A DNA stretch of 64,000 bases from Acidovorax benzenivorans. GTDB taxonomy: Bacteria; Pseudomonadota; Gammaproteobacteria; Burkholderiales; Burkholderiaceae_C. The notes under the pieces were generated by a model. The model was not told the DNA's origin. It did no database searches and worked only from the letters and a program-made list of their open reading frames with translations. A program made the position numbers and the translations under genes. Positions 1 through 8,744 of this stretch are shown piece after piece (the stretch's first letter is position 1; each line of letters opens with the position of its first letter). The stretch spans positions 186,001 through 250,000 of the forward strand of contig NZ_JAPCKI010000007.1 in NCBI RefSeq assembly GCF_028680575.1, in the 5' to 3' direction.

Positions 1-792
1 GCCACCAAGCTGGTGAGCGTGGGCGTGCCGCTGCTGATGGCGCTGTGGATGCGCTACCTGTTCCAGTCGGTGCTGACCACGGCCTTTGTGCTGCACCGCG
101 AGGGGCTGACCGCACTGCGCACCACACAGCCGCGCTTTCAGGCCCTGCGCGGGGCGCTGTTCACGGCCACCAGCCTGTTTGGCTTCATCAGCATCATGCA
201 CATGCCACTGCCCGAGTTCACGGCCGTGGTGGCGACCACGCCGCTGTGCGTGACGGTGGTGGCCGCGCTGTGGCTGCACCAGCGTGTGAGCGCCTGGCGC
301 TGGCTGCTGGTGGCGATGGGCCTCACGGGCACGCTGGCCATCATCCGCCCAGGCAGCGACGCCTTCACCTGGGCTCTGCTGTGGCCGCTGTGCCTGCTGG
401 CCTCGGGCACGGGTTACCAAGTCATCAGCAGCAAGATGGCCGGGCACGAGAGCCCCGCCACCACCCAGCTCTACACCAGCTGGATCGCCACGGCGCTGGT
501 GTCGCTGGGGGTGCCGTTTGTGTGGCAGTCCATCACCGACCCATGGCTGTGGGTGGGCATGTTCACCATGGGCCTGTCGAGCGCGGTGGGCCACATGCTG
601 CTGCTCAACGCTTATGCGCGCACCACACCCGTGACGATTGCGCCGTTTTTGTATTCGCAGATCGGCTTTGCGATGCTGGCGGGCTGGCTGGTGTACCGCC
701 ACGTGCCCGACGCGTGGTCGCTGGCGGGCATTGCCGCCATCGTGCTCAGCGGCGCGGCCAGCGCGTGGCTGACCGTGCGCGAGACACGTTAA
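1..792 (+). CDS. DMT/EamA-family transporter (5' end missing)
   Basis: The reading frame is already open at base 1 and ends at TAA 790-792, so only the last 263 residues are visible. They are very hydrophobic and give about eight membrane helices separated by short loops, with an Arg-rich cytoplasmic segment near the start and a W-L-T-V-R end. The second half repeats the helix pattern of the first, as in the drug/metabolite transporter (EamA, RhaT-like) fold of ten helices. Proteins of this fold export or import small metabolites across the inner membrane; the substrate cannot be read from sequence. The missing part should be only the first one or two helices. A dispersed repeat begins four bases after the stop codon. 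Confidence 0.85.
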   Translation, partial: ATKLVSVGVPLLMALWMRYLFQSVLTTAFVLHREGLTALRTTQPRFQALRGALFTATSLFGFISIMHMPLPEFTAVVATTPLCVTVVAALWLHQRVSAWRWLLVAMGLTGTLAIIRPGSDAFTWALLWPLCLLASGTGYQVISSKMAGHESPATTQLYTSWIATALVSLGVPFVWQSITDPWLWVGMFTMGLSSAVGHMLLLNAYARTTPVTIAPFLYSQIGFAMLAGWLVYRHVPDAWSLAGIAAIVLSGAASAWLTVRETR

Positions 793-795
793 GAG

Positions 796-854
796 CCAAA
801 ACAGTCAGAAGCGCTTATACAACATGCCTTAATAGCTATTTAATTTATAGCAAT
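796..854 (+). repeat. Family A palindromic element, copy 1 (intergenic)
   Basis: This stretch starts CCAAAA, has AGCGCTT in the middle and ends with AGCTATTTAATTTATAGC. It aligns end to end with the copies at 5434, 46873, 49534 and 63202. It fills the gap between two convergent genes, the transporter and the gamma-glutamyltransferase. It is clearly AT-richer than its surroundings. Confidence 0.75.
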
Positions 855-888
855 TCAACCCAACAAAGGGCGCGGAGCCCAACGTTCG

Positions 889-2490
889 TCAGAACGCCAC
901 CGCGTGCCCATCCTTGCGCGGGTCGGAGCCAGCGATGTAGCTGTTGCCATTGCGCAGCACCAGTTGAGCACCGCCAAAGGCGAACACGCCGTTGCCTTCT
1001 TCCACCGTCACCTCGTGCCCGCGCGCGCGCAGCGCGGCGATCACGGCGGGGTCGAAGCCCGACTCCACGGCCACGCCCTTGCCGCCTGTCACGCGCCAGC
1101 GCGGCGCGTCGGCAGCGGCCTGCGGGTTCTGGCCGTAGCGCAGCACGCGCAGCGCCATCTGGGTATGGCCCTGGCTTTGCATGGGGCCGCCCATCACGCC
1201 GAACGCCATCTGCGGCGTGCCGTCGGCATGCATGGCAAAGGCCGGGATGATGGTGTGCGAGGGGCGCTTGCGCGGCGCCACCTGATTGGCGTGGCCGGGC
1301 GTGAGGTTGAAGCCATGGCCCCGGTTCTGCAGGCTGATGCCGGTGCCCGGCACCACCACACCCGAACCAAAGCCCATGTAGTTGGACTGGATGAACGACA
1401 CCATCATGCCCTGGCTATCTGCCGCCGCCAGGTACACCGTGCCACCAGGGCGGGGAGCGCCGTGCCCTGGGTCGCCCGCGTGCTCGCGGTCGATGAGGGC
1501 AGCGCGGCCGCGCAGGTAGTCGGCGTCGAGCAGGTCACGCGGCGCCACCTGCATGGCGTCGATGTCGGCGTTGTATTGGTGCAGGTCGGCAAACGCGAGC
1601 TTCATGGCCTCGATGCTGGCGTGCACCGTCTCCACATCGTCCACCGGGTGCGCCCCGATGCCATGCGCGTCGAGCATGCCCAGCGCCATCAGTGCTGCAA
1701 TGCCCTGACCGTTGGGCGGGATCTCATGGACCACCGAATCACCAAAGCGCTGGTGAATGGTGCCCACCCAATCGGCCTGGTGCCCGGCCAGATCGGGCAG
1801 CGTCATGGCGCCGCCATTCGCCTGCGAATGCTCCACGATGCGCTCGGCGATCACGCCCCGGTAGAAGGCCTCGCCCTCGGTCTCGGCGATCAGCTCCAGC
1901 GTGCGGGCGTGGGCTTCGCTGCGGAAGATCTCCCCCGCCTGGGGAACACGACCATTCGGCATGAAACATTCGGCAAACCCAGGCTGCGCCCCCAGCTTGG
2001 CCGCGCCCAACGCCCAGAGGCGGGCAATGGTGGGCGACACCGGAAAACCGTTGCGCGCGTAGTCGATGGCTGGCTGGGCCAGCTGCGCAAACGGCAGCTT
2101 GCCCAAGCGCTTGGACAGTGCCACCCAGGCCGACACAGCGCCTGGCACGGTGACGGCGTTCCAGCCCGTTTCGGGGATGCCGCCCAGCTTTTCAAAATAC
2201 TCCGGCGTCCAGGCCGCTGGCGAGCGCCCCGAGGCATTGAGGCCGTGCAGTTCCTTGCCGTCCCACACGATGGCAAACCCATCGCTACCCAGGCCGCAGC
2301 CCGTGGGCTCGACCACCGTGAGCGCCATGGCGGCCGCCAGGGCAGCGTCCACCGCATTGCCGCCAGCCAGCAGCATGCGCAGGCCCGCCTGCGCGGCCAG
2401 CGGCTGCGAGGTGGAGACCACGTTGCGGCCCATGACCGCACTGCGGTGCGAAGAATAAGGAAGGGACCAGTCGAGGGATGGGGTATTCAT
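889..2490 (-). CDS. Gamma-glutamyltransferase family protein
   Basis: A 533-residue member of the Ntn-hydrolase GGT family, which is made as a proenzyme and cleaves itself before a threonine that then attacks gamma-glutamyl bonds (glutathione and related amides). The likely cleavage site is the G-G-T-V-Y motif; its threonine is residue 351, followed by a conserved A-A-D-S-Q-G and, further on, N-R-G and G-G-P-M-Q-S-Q segments. The length fits the family. No convincing signal peptide is present, so it may be cytoplasmic, like the YwrD branch. The ATG at 2490 was preferred because the longer frame (to 2607) starts inside a repeat and adds low-complexity sequence. It lies downstream of a Bug-type binding protein on the same strand, so joint control by the divergent LysR regulator is possible. 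The physiological substrate is unknown. Confidence 0.85.
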   Translation of the reverse strand: MNTPSLDWSLPYSSHRSAVMGRNVVSTSQPLAAQAGLRMLLAGGNAVDAALAAAMALTVVEPTGCGLGSDGFAIVWDGKELHGLNASGRSPAAWTPEYFEKLGGIPETGWNAVTVPGAVSAWVALSKRLGKLPFAQLAQPAIDYARNGFPVSPTIARLWALGAAKLGAQPGFAECFMPNGRVPQAGEIFRSEAHARTLELIAETEGEAFYRGVIAERIVEHSQANGGAMTLPDLAGHQADWVGTIHQRFGDSVVHEIPPNGQGIAALMALGMLDAHGIGAHPVDDVETVHASIEAMKLAFADLHQYNADIDAMQVAPRDLLDADYLRGRAALIDREHAGDPGHGAPRPGGTVYLAAADSQGMMVSFIQSNYMGFGSGVVVPGTGISLQNRGHGFNLTPGHANQVAPRKRPSHTIIPAFAMHADGTPQMAFGVMGGPMQSQGHTQMALRVLRYGQNPQAAADAPRWRVTGGKGVAVESGFDPAVIAALRARGHEVTVEEGNGVFAFGGAQLVLRNGNSYIAGSDPRKDGHAVAF

Positions 2491-2556
2491 GGCGTTCTGA
2501 CTCTGTTGCCCCGCACAGGGCGGGCTGTATGACACCGGCGCGGCGCAAAGCGAGTG

Positions 2557-2656
2557 ACGCCGAGGAAGGGCCGCCCCGCACCGAGGGCGTCGTCCCCTCG
2601 CCCGCATCGCGCAGCGGTGTGAGAGCGGGGAGAAGGCGCGCAGCGCCTCAAAGGGG
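2557..2656 (-). repeat. Family B intergenic repeat, copy 1
   Basis: Read on the minus strand, this stretch begins CCCCTTTGAGGCGCTGCG and contains CCCCGCTCTC, then GCTGCGCGATGCGGGC and GGGGCGGCCCTT. The same blocks occur in the same order at 18694-18801 on the plus strand. It fills the gap between the Bug-protein stop and the gamma-glutamyltransferase start and is made of several GC-rich short dyads. Confidence 0.7.
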
Positions 2657-2657
2657 A

Positions 2658-3641
2658 TTATTCAATGCTTATCTTGTGTTGACGGATCACGGTGGCCCAA
2701 CGGTTGCTGTCAGCCTGCACCATCGCAGCGAACTGCGCGGGCGTGCGCGGCGCGGCGGGCTCCACGCCCAGCTTGGCCAGGCTCTCGGCCACTTCGGGCG
2801 CCTGCACAGCCTTGGCGAAGGCCTTGTGCACCTTCTCGACCAGCGCGGGCGGCGCCCCGGCAGGCAGGTACACGCCGAACCAGGTCACCGACGAATAACC
2901 GGGCAGGCCGGATTCGGCCAGCGTGGGCAACTCGGGCGCCAGCGTGCTGCGCTTTTCGCTGGTCACGGCCAGGGCGCGCAGGCGGCCGGCCTTGGCGTGG
3001 GGCATGCCGGTGGGCAGGGAGTCGAACAGCACATGCGTCTGCCCGGCGATCAGGTCTGGAATGGCCAGCGCCGTGCCCTTGTAGGGGATGTGGGTCATCT
3101 CCACCCCCGCCTGGGCGCTGAAGGCGGCGGTGTTCAGGTGCACGATGGTGCCGTTGCCGCTGGTGGCGTAGTTGAGCTTGCCAGGGTGGGCCTTGGCGTA
3201 GGCGATGAGTTCGCCCACGGTCTTGACCGGCAGCGAGTTGGTGACCAGCAGCACGCTGGGTGCGTCAGCCACATGGGCCACGGGGGTGAAGTCCTTGCGC
3301 GGGTCGTAGGCCAGCTTGGGCATCAGGTGGGGCGAGATGGCGTGTGTGCTGCTGGTCGTCAGCAGCAGGGTGTAGCCGTCGGCCTGGGCTTTGGCCGCCT
3401 CGGCCGTGCCCAGGGTGCCGCCCGCGCCAGGCTTGTTGTCCACCACCAGCTGCTGCCCCAGGTCGGCCGCCACACGCTGCGTGACCACGCGGGCCACCAG
3501 GTCGGTCGCGCCACTGGCCGGGAAGGGCACGATCACCCGCACGGGGCGGTCAGGCCAGTTGGCTTGCGCATGCGCGGCAGACGCCACCACCAGCAGGCTG
3601 GCCAAGCCCCAGACACCACGGCCCCACGAAAGTAGACGCAT
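2658..3641 (-). CDS. Bug/TctC-family tripartite tricarboxylate transporter substrate-binding protein
   Basis: A 327-residue periplasmic solute-binding protein of the Bug (TctC) family, very abundant in Burkholderiales. It has a signal peptide with likely cleavage after A-A-H-A, residue 25. The mature start carries the W-P-x-R-P-V-R-V-I-V-P-F-x-x-x-G-x-x-D segment that lines the carboxylate-binding cleft. The family binds carboxylates or related small molecules for TctAB permeases, but no tctA or tctB is present here, so it is an orphan binding protein. ATG 3641 was chosen over GTG 3650 because GGAG lies about seven bases upstream of the ATG. It is divergent from a LysR gene, the usual arrangement for regulated Bug genes. 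Confidence 0.9.
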   Translation of the reverse strand: MRLLSWGRGVWGLASLLVVASAAHAQANWPDRPVRVIVPFPASGATDLVARVVTQRVAADLGQQLVVDNKPGAGGTLGTAEAAKAQADGYTLLLTTSSTHAISPHLMPKLAYDPRKDFTPVAHVADAPSVLLVTNSLPVKTVGELIAYAKAHPGKLNYATSGNGTIVHLNTAAFSAQAGVEMTHIPYKGTALAIPDLIAGQTHVLFDSLPTGMPHAKAGRLRALAVTSEKRSTLAPELPTLAESGLPGYSSVTWFGVYLPAGAPPALVEKVHKAFAKAVQAPEVAESLAKLGVEPAAPRTPAQFAAMVQADSNRWATVIRQHKISIE

Positions 3642-3721
3642 ACACAGCACTCCAGCAAAGAAATCGAACCACAGAGAGTGGGGCCATCTTAGGAATCTGT
3701 GCCTTGCTTGACCACCAGCAT

Positions 3722-3750
3722 TTTGGCAATCTGCTTTGCCATAGCGGCAA
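3722..3750. promoter_or_regulatory. Candidate LysR operator between divergent genes
   Basis: Three half-sites overlap here: TGGCAA-N6-TTGCCA (3724-3741) and TTGCC-N5-GGCAA (3736-3750). The second dyad contains the T-N11-A pattern typical of LysR boxes (T3737 and A3749). It lies 41 bp upstream of the LysR start and about 80 bp upstream of the Bug gene. The function is inferred from position and symmetry. Confidence 0.45.
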
Positions 3751-3790
3751 ACCGAAGGATACTGAGTGCTTCCCCCTCAGAACCACCCGC

Positions 3791-4702
3791 ATGCGCCCTG
3801 ACCTGCTGCAAGACACCACCCTGCGCTACTTTCTGGAAGTGGCGCAGAGCGGCTCGCTCACCGAGGCATCGGCCCGGCTGCATGTGGCCGCCTCGGCGCT
3901 GAGCCGCCAGATCGCGGGGCTGGAGGCCCAGCTGGGCACGCCGCTGTTCGAGCGCCACCCGCGCGGCATGGTGCTGACGGCGGCGGGAGAGATTTTGGCC
4001 GTGCACGCGCGCCGCACGGTGCTGGACGCCGAACGCGCCCTGGGCGAGATCGGCGCATTGCAGGGCCTGCGCGCCGGGCAGGTGCGGCTGGCCACGTCCG
4101 ACGCGTTTGCCAACGAACTGGTGCCGCGCCTGTGTGTTGAATTCCAGCGCACCCATGTGGGCGTGCAGTTCAGCGTGATCGCACGGCCCACAGCCCAGGT
4201 GCCCGATGCCGTGCGCAGTGGCGCGGCCGACATCGGCCTGTGCTTCAGCCGCGCGCCGCACAAGGACATCGAGGTGGCCTACCGCCAGAGCGCACCGGTG
4301 CTGGCCCTGCTGCCGCCCGGCCACCCGCTGGCCAACGCAGACAGCGTGACCCTGGCACAGATGGCCGAGTACCCACTGGCCCTGCCCCCCGCCGAAACCA
4401 CGGTGCGCCAGATGATCGACATCGTCTGCAGCCGCCAGGGCCTGCAGCTCACGGCCGTGCTCATCAGCAACCATGCCAAGACGGTGGTCAACTTTGTGCA
4501 ACTGGGGGGTGGCCTGTCGGTGGCCAGCGAAATCGCAGTGCGCCACATGGTGGCCGACCGCACCATCGTGGCCCTGCCCATCAGCGACCCCGGCATGGAC
4601 CTGCGCGACATCGAGATCCAGACCCTGGCGGGGCGCAGCCTGCCGGTGGCGGCGCAGGCGTTTCTGGAGTTGCTCAAGGAGCAACTGCCAGGGCTCGGGT
4701 GA
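3791..4702 (+). CDS. LysR-family transcriptional regulator
   Basis: A 303-residue LysR-type regulator. Residues about 7-65 form the winged helix-turn-helix (L-R-Y-F-L-E-V-A...A-S-A-L-S-R-Q-I-A-G-L-E-A-Q-L-G), followed by the linker helix and a two-lobed effector domain similar to the CynR/CbbR group. The frame extends upstream to 3704, but ATG 3791 gives the normal N-terminus right before the DNA-binding domain. It is transcribed away from the Bug solute-binding gene across a 149-bp gap holding a dyad, so that gene and perhaps the downstream gamma-glutamyltransferase are its likely targets. The effector is unknown. Confidence 0.9.
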   Translation: MRPDLLQDTTLRYFLEVAQSGSLTEASARLHVAASALSRQIAGLEAQLGTPLFERHPRGMVLTAAGEILAVHARRTVLDAERALGEIGALQGLRAGQVRLATSDAFANELVPRLCVEFQRTHVGVQFSVIARPTAQVPDAVRSGAADIGLCFSRAPHKDIEVAYRQSAPVLALLPPGHPLANADSVTLAQMAEYPLALPPAETTVRQMIDIVCSRQGLQLTAVLISNHAKTVVNFVQLGGGLSVASEIAVRHMVADRTIVALPISDPGMDLRDIEIQTLAGRSLPVAAQAFLELLKEQLPGLG

Positions 4703-4714
4703 AGGGAAGGCCGC

Positions 4715-5431
4715 TCAGTAGCCGTGCTGCTGGCGGAAATCCCGCGCCTGGCTGAAATGCCCGTTGCCAATGAAAGGCACGGGCGGGCGCAGCGCCGACA
4801 GCGGCGATGGGTGGTTGGACGTGAGCACCAGGTGCCCCCGGTCTGACGGAATCCAGGCGCGTTTGGACTGTGCGTGCGAGCCCCAAAGCATGAACACCAC
4901 CGGGCGTGGGCCTTCAGCCACATGGCGGATGACGGCGTCGGTCAGCTCCTCCCACCCCTTGCCCGCATGGCTGGCGGCCTGGCCTTCTTCTACCGTGAGG
5001 CCGGTGTTGAGCAGCAGCACCCCGTTTTTCGCCCACTTGGTCAGGCTGCCGCCTGGGTTCGGAAACGGTGGGAAGGCCACCCCCAGGTCGCGCTGCATTT
5101 CCTTGAAGATGTTCTGCAGCGAGGGCGGCAGGCGCACGCCCGGCGCCACCGAAAACGCCAACCCCTCGGCCTGGCCCCGACCGTGGTATGGGTCCTGCCC
5201 CAGGATGACCACGCGCACATCCTCAGGTGGCGTCAGCTCCAGCGCGCGCAGCGGCTGGGGCGGAAAAATCGCCGTGCCCGCCTGCAGCCGTGTTTGCAAG
5301 AACGCGAGCAACGCCTGCCCACGGGCACCGTCAAAAAAGGCGTCCACCAAAGGCTGCCAGCCGGGCGCCACAGGCCAGTCGGCGGGGTTGGCGCTTTGGA
5401 GCTGGGTGGAGGGCTGAACCGATAAATTCAT
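4715..5431 (-). CDS. ung: Uracil-DNA glycosylase
   Basis: A 238-residue family 1 uracil-DNA glycosylase that removes uracil from DNA to start base-excision repair. The water-activating motif G-Q-D-P-Y-H-G is at residues 78-84 (catalytic Asp80) and the minor-groove loop H-P-S-P-L-S at 207-212 (His207). The length matches the family. The frame runs to 5470, but the extra 13 codons come from a dispersed repeat that ends three bases before ATG 5431, so the shorter start is preferred. It is convergent with the LysR gene, 12 bp apart, and downstream of trpC on the same strand with the repeat in between. Confidence 0.96.
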   Translation of the reverse strand: MNLSVQPSTQLQSANPADWPVAPGWQPLVDAFFDGARGQALLAFLQTRLQAGTAIFPPQPLRALELTPPEDVRVVILGQDPYHGRGQAEGLAFSVAPGVRLPPSLQNIFKEMQRDLGVAFPPFPNPGGSLTKWAKNGVLLLNTGLTVEEGQAASHAGKGWEELTDAVIRHVAEGPRPVVFMLWGSHAQSKRAWIPSDRGHLVLTSNHPSPLSALRPPVPFIGNGHFSQARDFRQQHGY

Positions 5432-5433
5432 GG

Positions 5434-5491
5434 CAAAAATGGCCTCAAGCGCTTTATGGATAAGCGCCAACAGCTATAAAAACAATAGCGA
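5434..5491 (+). repeat. Family A palindromic element, copy 2 (between trpC and ung)
   Basis: This is one of the best copies: CAAAAATGGCCTC, then AAGCGCTTTATGGATAAGCGC (an inverted repeat of GCGCTT and AAGCGC), then AGCTATAAAAACAATAGC. It lies in the 68-bp gap between the trpC stop and the ung start and must supply the ung ribosome-binding region. On the minus-strand transcript it could fold into a hairpin between the two genes. Confidence 0.85.
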
Positions 5492-5499
5492 CAACAACC

Positions 5500-6300
5500 T
5501 CAAGCAAACAACTTGGCCAGCGCCAGGCCTGGGTCATCCGCCCGCATGAAGGCCTCGCCCACCAGGAAGGCGTGCACACCCGCATCGCGCATGGTCTTCA
5601 CGTCCTGGGGCTTGAGGATGCCGGACTCGGTGACCAGCAAACGGTCTGGCGGTACGTCCTTCAACATGGAGAGCGTCGTGTCCAGCGTCACCTCGAACGT
5701 GCGCAGGTTGCGGTTGTTGATGCCGACCAGCGGGGTCTTGAGCTTCAGCGCCCGCTCCAGTTCGGGGCGGTCATGCACCTCCACCAGCACCGCCATGTCC
5801 AGGCCACGGGCAATGGCCTCGAAGTCGGCCATCTGGGCGTCGTCCAGGCTGGCCGCAATCAGCAAGATGGCATCGGCGCCCATGGCGCGCGATTCGTAGA
5901 TCTGGTACGCGTCCACCATGAAATCCTTGCGCAGCACAGGCAGCAACGTGCTGGCGCGGGCTTGTTTCAGATAGTCGGGCTGGCCCTGAAAGAACTGCCG
6001 GTCGGTCAGCACTGACAGGCAGGCAGCGCTGACCTTGCCGTCGCCTTCCATGTAGCTTTGGGCGATGTCGGCGGGCTCGAAGTCGGCGCGCAGCACGCCC
6101 TTGCTGGGGCTGGCCTTCTTGATCTCGGCAATCACTGCCGCCTGGCCCTTGGCGATCTTGGCCCGCAGTGCGCCTTCAAAGTCGCGCGTGAGCACGCGGC
6201 TCTCGGCATCGGCGCGCATGGCGGGTAGCGGCAGGCGCTTTTTGGCAGCGGCCACTTCTTCGTGTTTGACGGCCACGATCTTGTTGAGGATGTCGCTCAT
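5500..6300 (-). CDS. trpC: Indole-3-glycerol phosphate synthase
   Basis: A 266-residue TIM-barrel enzyme that closes the ring of carboxyphenylamino-deoxyribulose phosphate to give indole-3-glycerol phosphate, the fourth step of tryptophan synthesis. Seen in the sequence: [11 protein letters not shown] (residues 58-68, substrate-binding Lys), [13 protein letters not shown] and V-T-E-S-G-I, and a phosphate-binding end. It is a monofunctional TrpC without the TrpF domain. It is the last trp gene of the minus-strand operon and is separated from trpD by an inserted gene (6372-6980). Confidence 0.97.
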   Translation of the reverse strand: MSDILNKIVAVKHEEVAAAKKRLPLPAMRADAESRVLTRDFEGALRAKIAKGQAAVIAEIKKASPSKGVLRADFEPADIAQSYMEGDGKVSAACLSVLTDRQFFQGQPDYLKQARASTLLPVLRKDFMVDAYQIYESRAMGADAILLIAASLDDAQMADFEAIARGLDMAVLVEVHDRPELERALKLKTPLVGINNRNLRTFEVTLDTTLSMLKDVPPDRLLVTESGILKPQDVKTMRDAGVHAFLVGEAFMRADDPGLALAKLFA

Positions 6301-6371
6301 AGGGAACCTTCAAATAGAAATACAAACTGTGCCGAACCGACACTTACATCGTGACCTGAAGAGCAAGATAT

Positions 6372-6980
6372 TCAGGCTCCAAATAGTCTTGCAGAGGCTC
6401 GTTTCATCCGCGAGGAACTCGGATACCTTAGCCCCAGACGCCCAATCAACCGGTCCAAACATCTGTCGGTCAATGCCGTTTCTCGCCGAGATCCTCGTTG
6501 CACCGCAACCTGAGTCAAGGTCACATCGACATCCGTGGGCTCCCGATGCAGTACGAGGCTAAACCAGACTTCGTTCGTATCGCTTGTGTCCAAGATTGCC
6601 CAACTAAGACTGTGAACAGACTCCAGTTTGATCGTGCTTTGTTCATTCATGCCCACAGGCGTCAGCGTACGCTGATGAAAATCGAGGACCCACCCTTGCG
6701 ACTTCCTGCGGATAAATTTCCGCCGTAGCATCACCGTCATACAAACGGTCGCAACCATACCCACCGACCAAAAAACTAACCAGAGATTCTCAGCCCGCAC
6801 GTCAAAAGTCATCAATAGCACGGCCAGGAGAACCAGCACAGCGAAGCCGGAGAAAGAGATGAGGGTTGTCAGGTCAGGGAGGCTGATTCCTCCCAGGCTC
6901 AAGGGCAACCACACTTTGGGCTGCTGCTCGATCGCTGCGACCCACCCCGCAAGACTGCGTTGTCGGGGTATGGACGCCAT
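6372..6980 (-). CDS. Hypothetical membrane protein inserted in the trp operon
   Basis: A 202-residue protein that I do not recognise. Two adjacent hydrophobic segments (about residues 36-59 and 65-86) form a membrane hairpin. They are followed by a basic patch (R-R-K-F-I-R-R-K) and a soluble C-terminal half of beta-strand-like character, reminiscent of small membrane-anchored PH-like domains. The gene starts at ATG 6980; a longer frame to 7154 overlaps the trpD end and is rejected. Base composition is visibly lower in GC than trpC and trpD on either side, and codons such as ATA, TTA and CTA are commoner, which suggests later acquisition. It begins 37 bp after trpD and stops 71 bp before trpC, so it is probably cotranscribed with tryptophan genes although no role is evident. 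Confidence 0.75.
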   Translation of the reverse strand: MASIPRQRSLAGWVAAIEQQPKVWLPLSLGGISLPDLTTLISFSGFAVLVLLAVLLMTFDVRAENLWLVFWSVGMVATVCMTVMLRRKFIRRKSQGWVLDFHQRTLTPVGMNEQSTIKLESVHSLSWAILDTSDTNEVWFSLVLHREPTDVDVTLTQVAVQRGSRRETALTDRCLDRLIGRLGLRYPSSSRMKRASARLFGA

Positions 6981-7017
6981 ATAGGTCAAGCTGCGGCTCG
7001 CGAGAGGCTCAAAACAC

Positions 7018-8049
7018 TTACGTGGCCAGCGCGTGCGTACGCGTGACCATCTGCTCCAGCTTGGCCAGCGCGGCACCAGAGGCAATGGCAGCACGTGCCT
7101 TGGCAATGCCGCCGGGGATGGAATCGACCACATTGGCCGCGTACAGCGCCACACCCGCGTTCAAGCAGACGATGTCCTGCGCGGCGCCGGGCTCGCCCTT
7201 GAGCACGCCGATCAGCATCTCGCGCGATTGCTCGGGCGTTTCGACCTTGAGCGCGCGGTTGCTCGCCATGGGGAGGCCGAAGTCTTCGGGGTGGATTTCG
7301 TATTCGGTGATCTGGCCGTTCTTCAGCTCGCCCACCAGCGTGGCAGCGCCCAGGCTGACTTCGTCCATGCCGTCGCGGCCGTAGACCACCAGCGCGTGCT
7401 CAGCGCCCAGGCGCTGCAACGCGCGCACCTGGATGCCCACGAGGTCGGGGTGGAACACGCCCATCAGGATGTTGGGTGCGCCCGCCGGGTTGGTGAGCGG
7501 GCCCAGGATGTTGAAGATGGTGCGCACGCCCAGCTCCTTGCGCACCGGGGCCACGTTCTTCATGGCGGGGTGGTGATTGGGCGCAAACATGAAGCCGATG
7601 CCGACTTCAGCAATGCACTGGGCGATCTGCTCGGGCTTGAGGTTGATGTGGATGCCCAGGGCCTCCATCACATCAGCACTGCCGCTCTTGCTCGACACAC
7701 CGCGTCCGCCATGTTTGCTGACCTTGGCGCCCGCTGCTGCGGCCACGAACATCGAGCAGGTGGAGATGTTGAAGGTGTTGGCACCGTCGCCGCCCGTGCC
7801 CACGATGTCCACCATGTGGGTCGCGTCCTTGACGTGCACCTTGGTGCTGAACTCGCGCATCACCTGCGCGGCGGCGGTGATCTCGCCGATGGTTTCCTTC
7901 TTCACGCGCAGGCCGGTGAGGATGGATGCGGTCATGACCGGCGAGAGTTCGCCCTGCATGATGAGCCGCATCAGGTGCAGCATCTCGTCGTGGAAAATTT
8001 CGCGGTGCTCGATGGTGCGCTGCAGCGCTTCCTGGGGGGTGATGGGCAT
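7018..8049 (-). CDS. trpD: Anthranilate phosphoribosyltransferase
   Basis: A 343-residue homodimeric enzyme that joins anthranilate to phosphoribosyl pyrophosphate, the second committed step of tryptophan synthesis. The pyrophosphate-binding G-T-G-G-D-G motif is at residues 84-89 and the flexible [15 protein letters not shown] loop begins at 112. ATG 8049 is preceded by AGGAG at seven bases, so it is preferred over the longer start at 8076, which would overlap the exporter gene. It follows the exporter gene by 23 bp and precedes the inserted membrane-protein gene. Confidence 0.97.
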   Translation of the reverse strand: MPITPQEALQRTIEHREIFHDEMLHLMRLIMQGELSPVMTASILTGLRVKKETIGEITAAAQVMREFSTKVHVKDATHMVDIVGTGGDGANTFNISTCSMFVAAAAGAKVSKHGGRGVSSKSGSADVMEALGIHINLKPEQIAQCIAEVGIGFMFAPNHHPAMKNVAPVRKELGVRTIFNILGPLTNPAGAPNILMGVFHPDLVGIQVRALQRLGAEHALVVYGRDGMDEVSLGAATLVGELKNGQITEYEIHPEDFGLPMASNRALKVETPEQSREMLIGVLKGEPGAAQDIVCLNAGVALYAANVVDSIPGGIAKARAAIASGAALAKLEQMVTRTHALAT

Positions 8050-8072
8050 AACGGTGTCTCCTAGGGTGGCGT

Positions 8073-8744
8073 TCAAGCCGCCGGTTGATCAGTAAAGGCC
8101 AGCTTGAGTCCGAAGCCGATGAACATGGCACCCGCCACGCGGTCCAGCCAGTGCATGCTGCGCTGAATGACCGTGGCGCGCCGCGCCATCCACGACGCGG
8201 CCAGCGCCCAGCCCACGTTGACGGGGATGGCGTTCACATTGAACAGCACGCCCAGCAGCACAAAGGCCAGCGCCTTGTTGTCCGCACCCGGCGCGATGAA
8301 CTGCGGCACAAAGGCCAGAAAGAAGATGGCGACCTTGGGGTTGAGCACATTGGTCCAGAAGCCGCCCAGAAACACCTTGCGCAGCGGCGTGTGCTGCGCA
8401 GGGGTCGCCTGCGCAGCCGCCAGGGCAGCACTGTTGCCCCCGTCAGCGCCGGGCTTGGACAGCAGCATGCGCACGCCCATCCACATCAGGTACGCCGCGC
8501 CGATCCACTTGAGCACGGTGAACGCCGTAGCCGATGCGGCCAAGAGCGCGCCCACGCCCACAGCGGCCGCAAAGATGTGCACAAAACAACCGGCCGTAAT
8601 GCCCAGCCCCGCCACGATGCCCGCACGTGTGCCGGACTTGAGTGCGTTGGTCACGATGTAGAGCACATCAGGCCCGGGTGTGAGATTCAGCAGCCAGCCT
8701 GCGGCGATGAACATCACCAGTTGGTGGCTGTCGATGAAGTTCAT
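8073..8744 (-). CDS. LysE/RhtB-family amino-acid exporter in the trp operon
   Basis: A 223-residue inner-membrane protein of the LysE/RhtB superfamily with about six helices. The N-terminal [11 protein letters not shown] signature (residues 20-30) is diagnostic, and [16 protein letters not shown] lies in the middle. The family exports amino acids or related small molecules. The start ATG overlaps the trpG stop as ATGA, so translation is coupled to tryptophan synthesis genes. It may relieve overflow of tryptophan, anthranilate or another amino acid, but the substrate is an inference from position only. Confidence 0.92.
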   Translation of the reverse strand: MNFIDSHQLVMFIAAGWLLNLTPGPDVLYIVTNALKSGTRAGIVAGLGITAGCFVHIFAAAVGVGALLAASATAFTVLKWIGAAYLMWMGVRMLLSKPGADGGNSAALAAAQATPAQHTPLRKVFLGGFWTNVLNPKVAIFFLAFVPQFIAPGADNKALAFVLLGVLFNVNAIPVNVGWALAASWMARRATVIQRSMHWLDRVAGAMFIGFGLKLAFTDQPAA

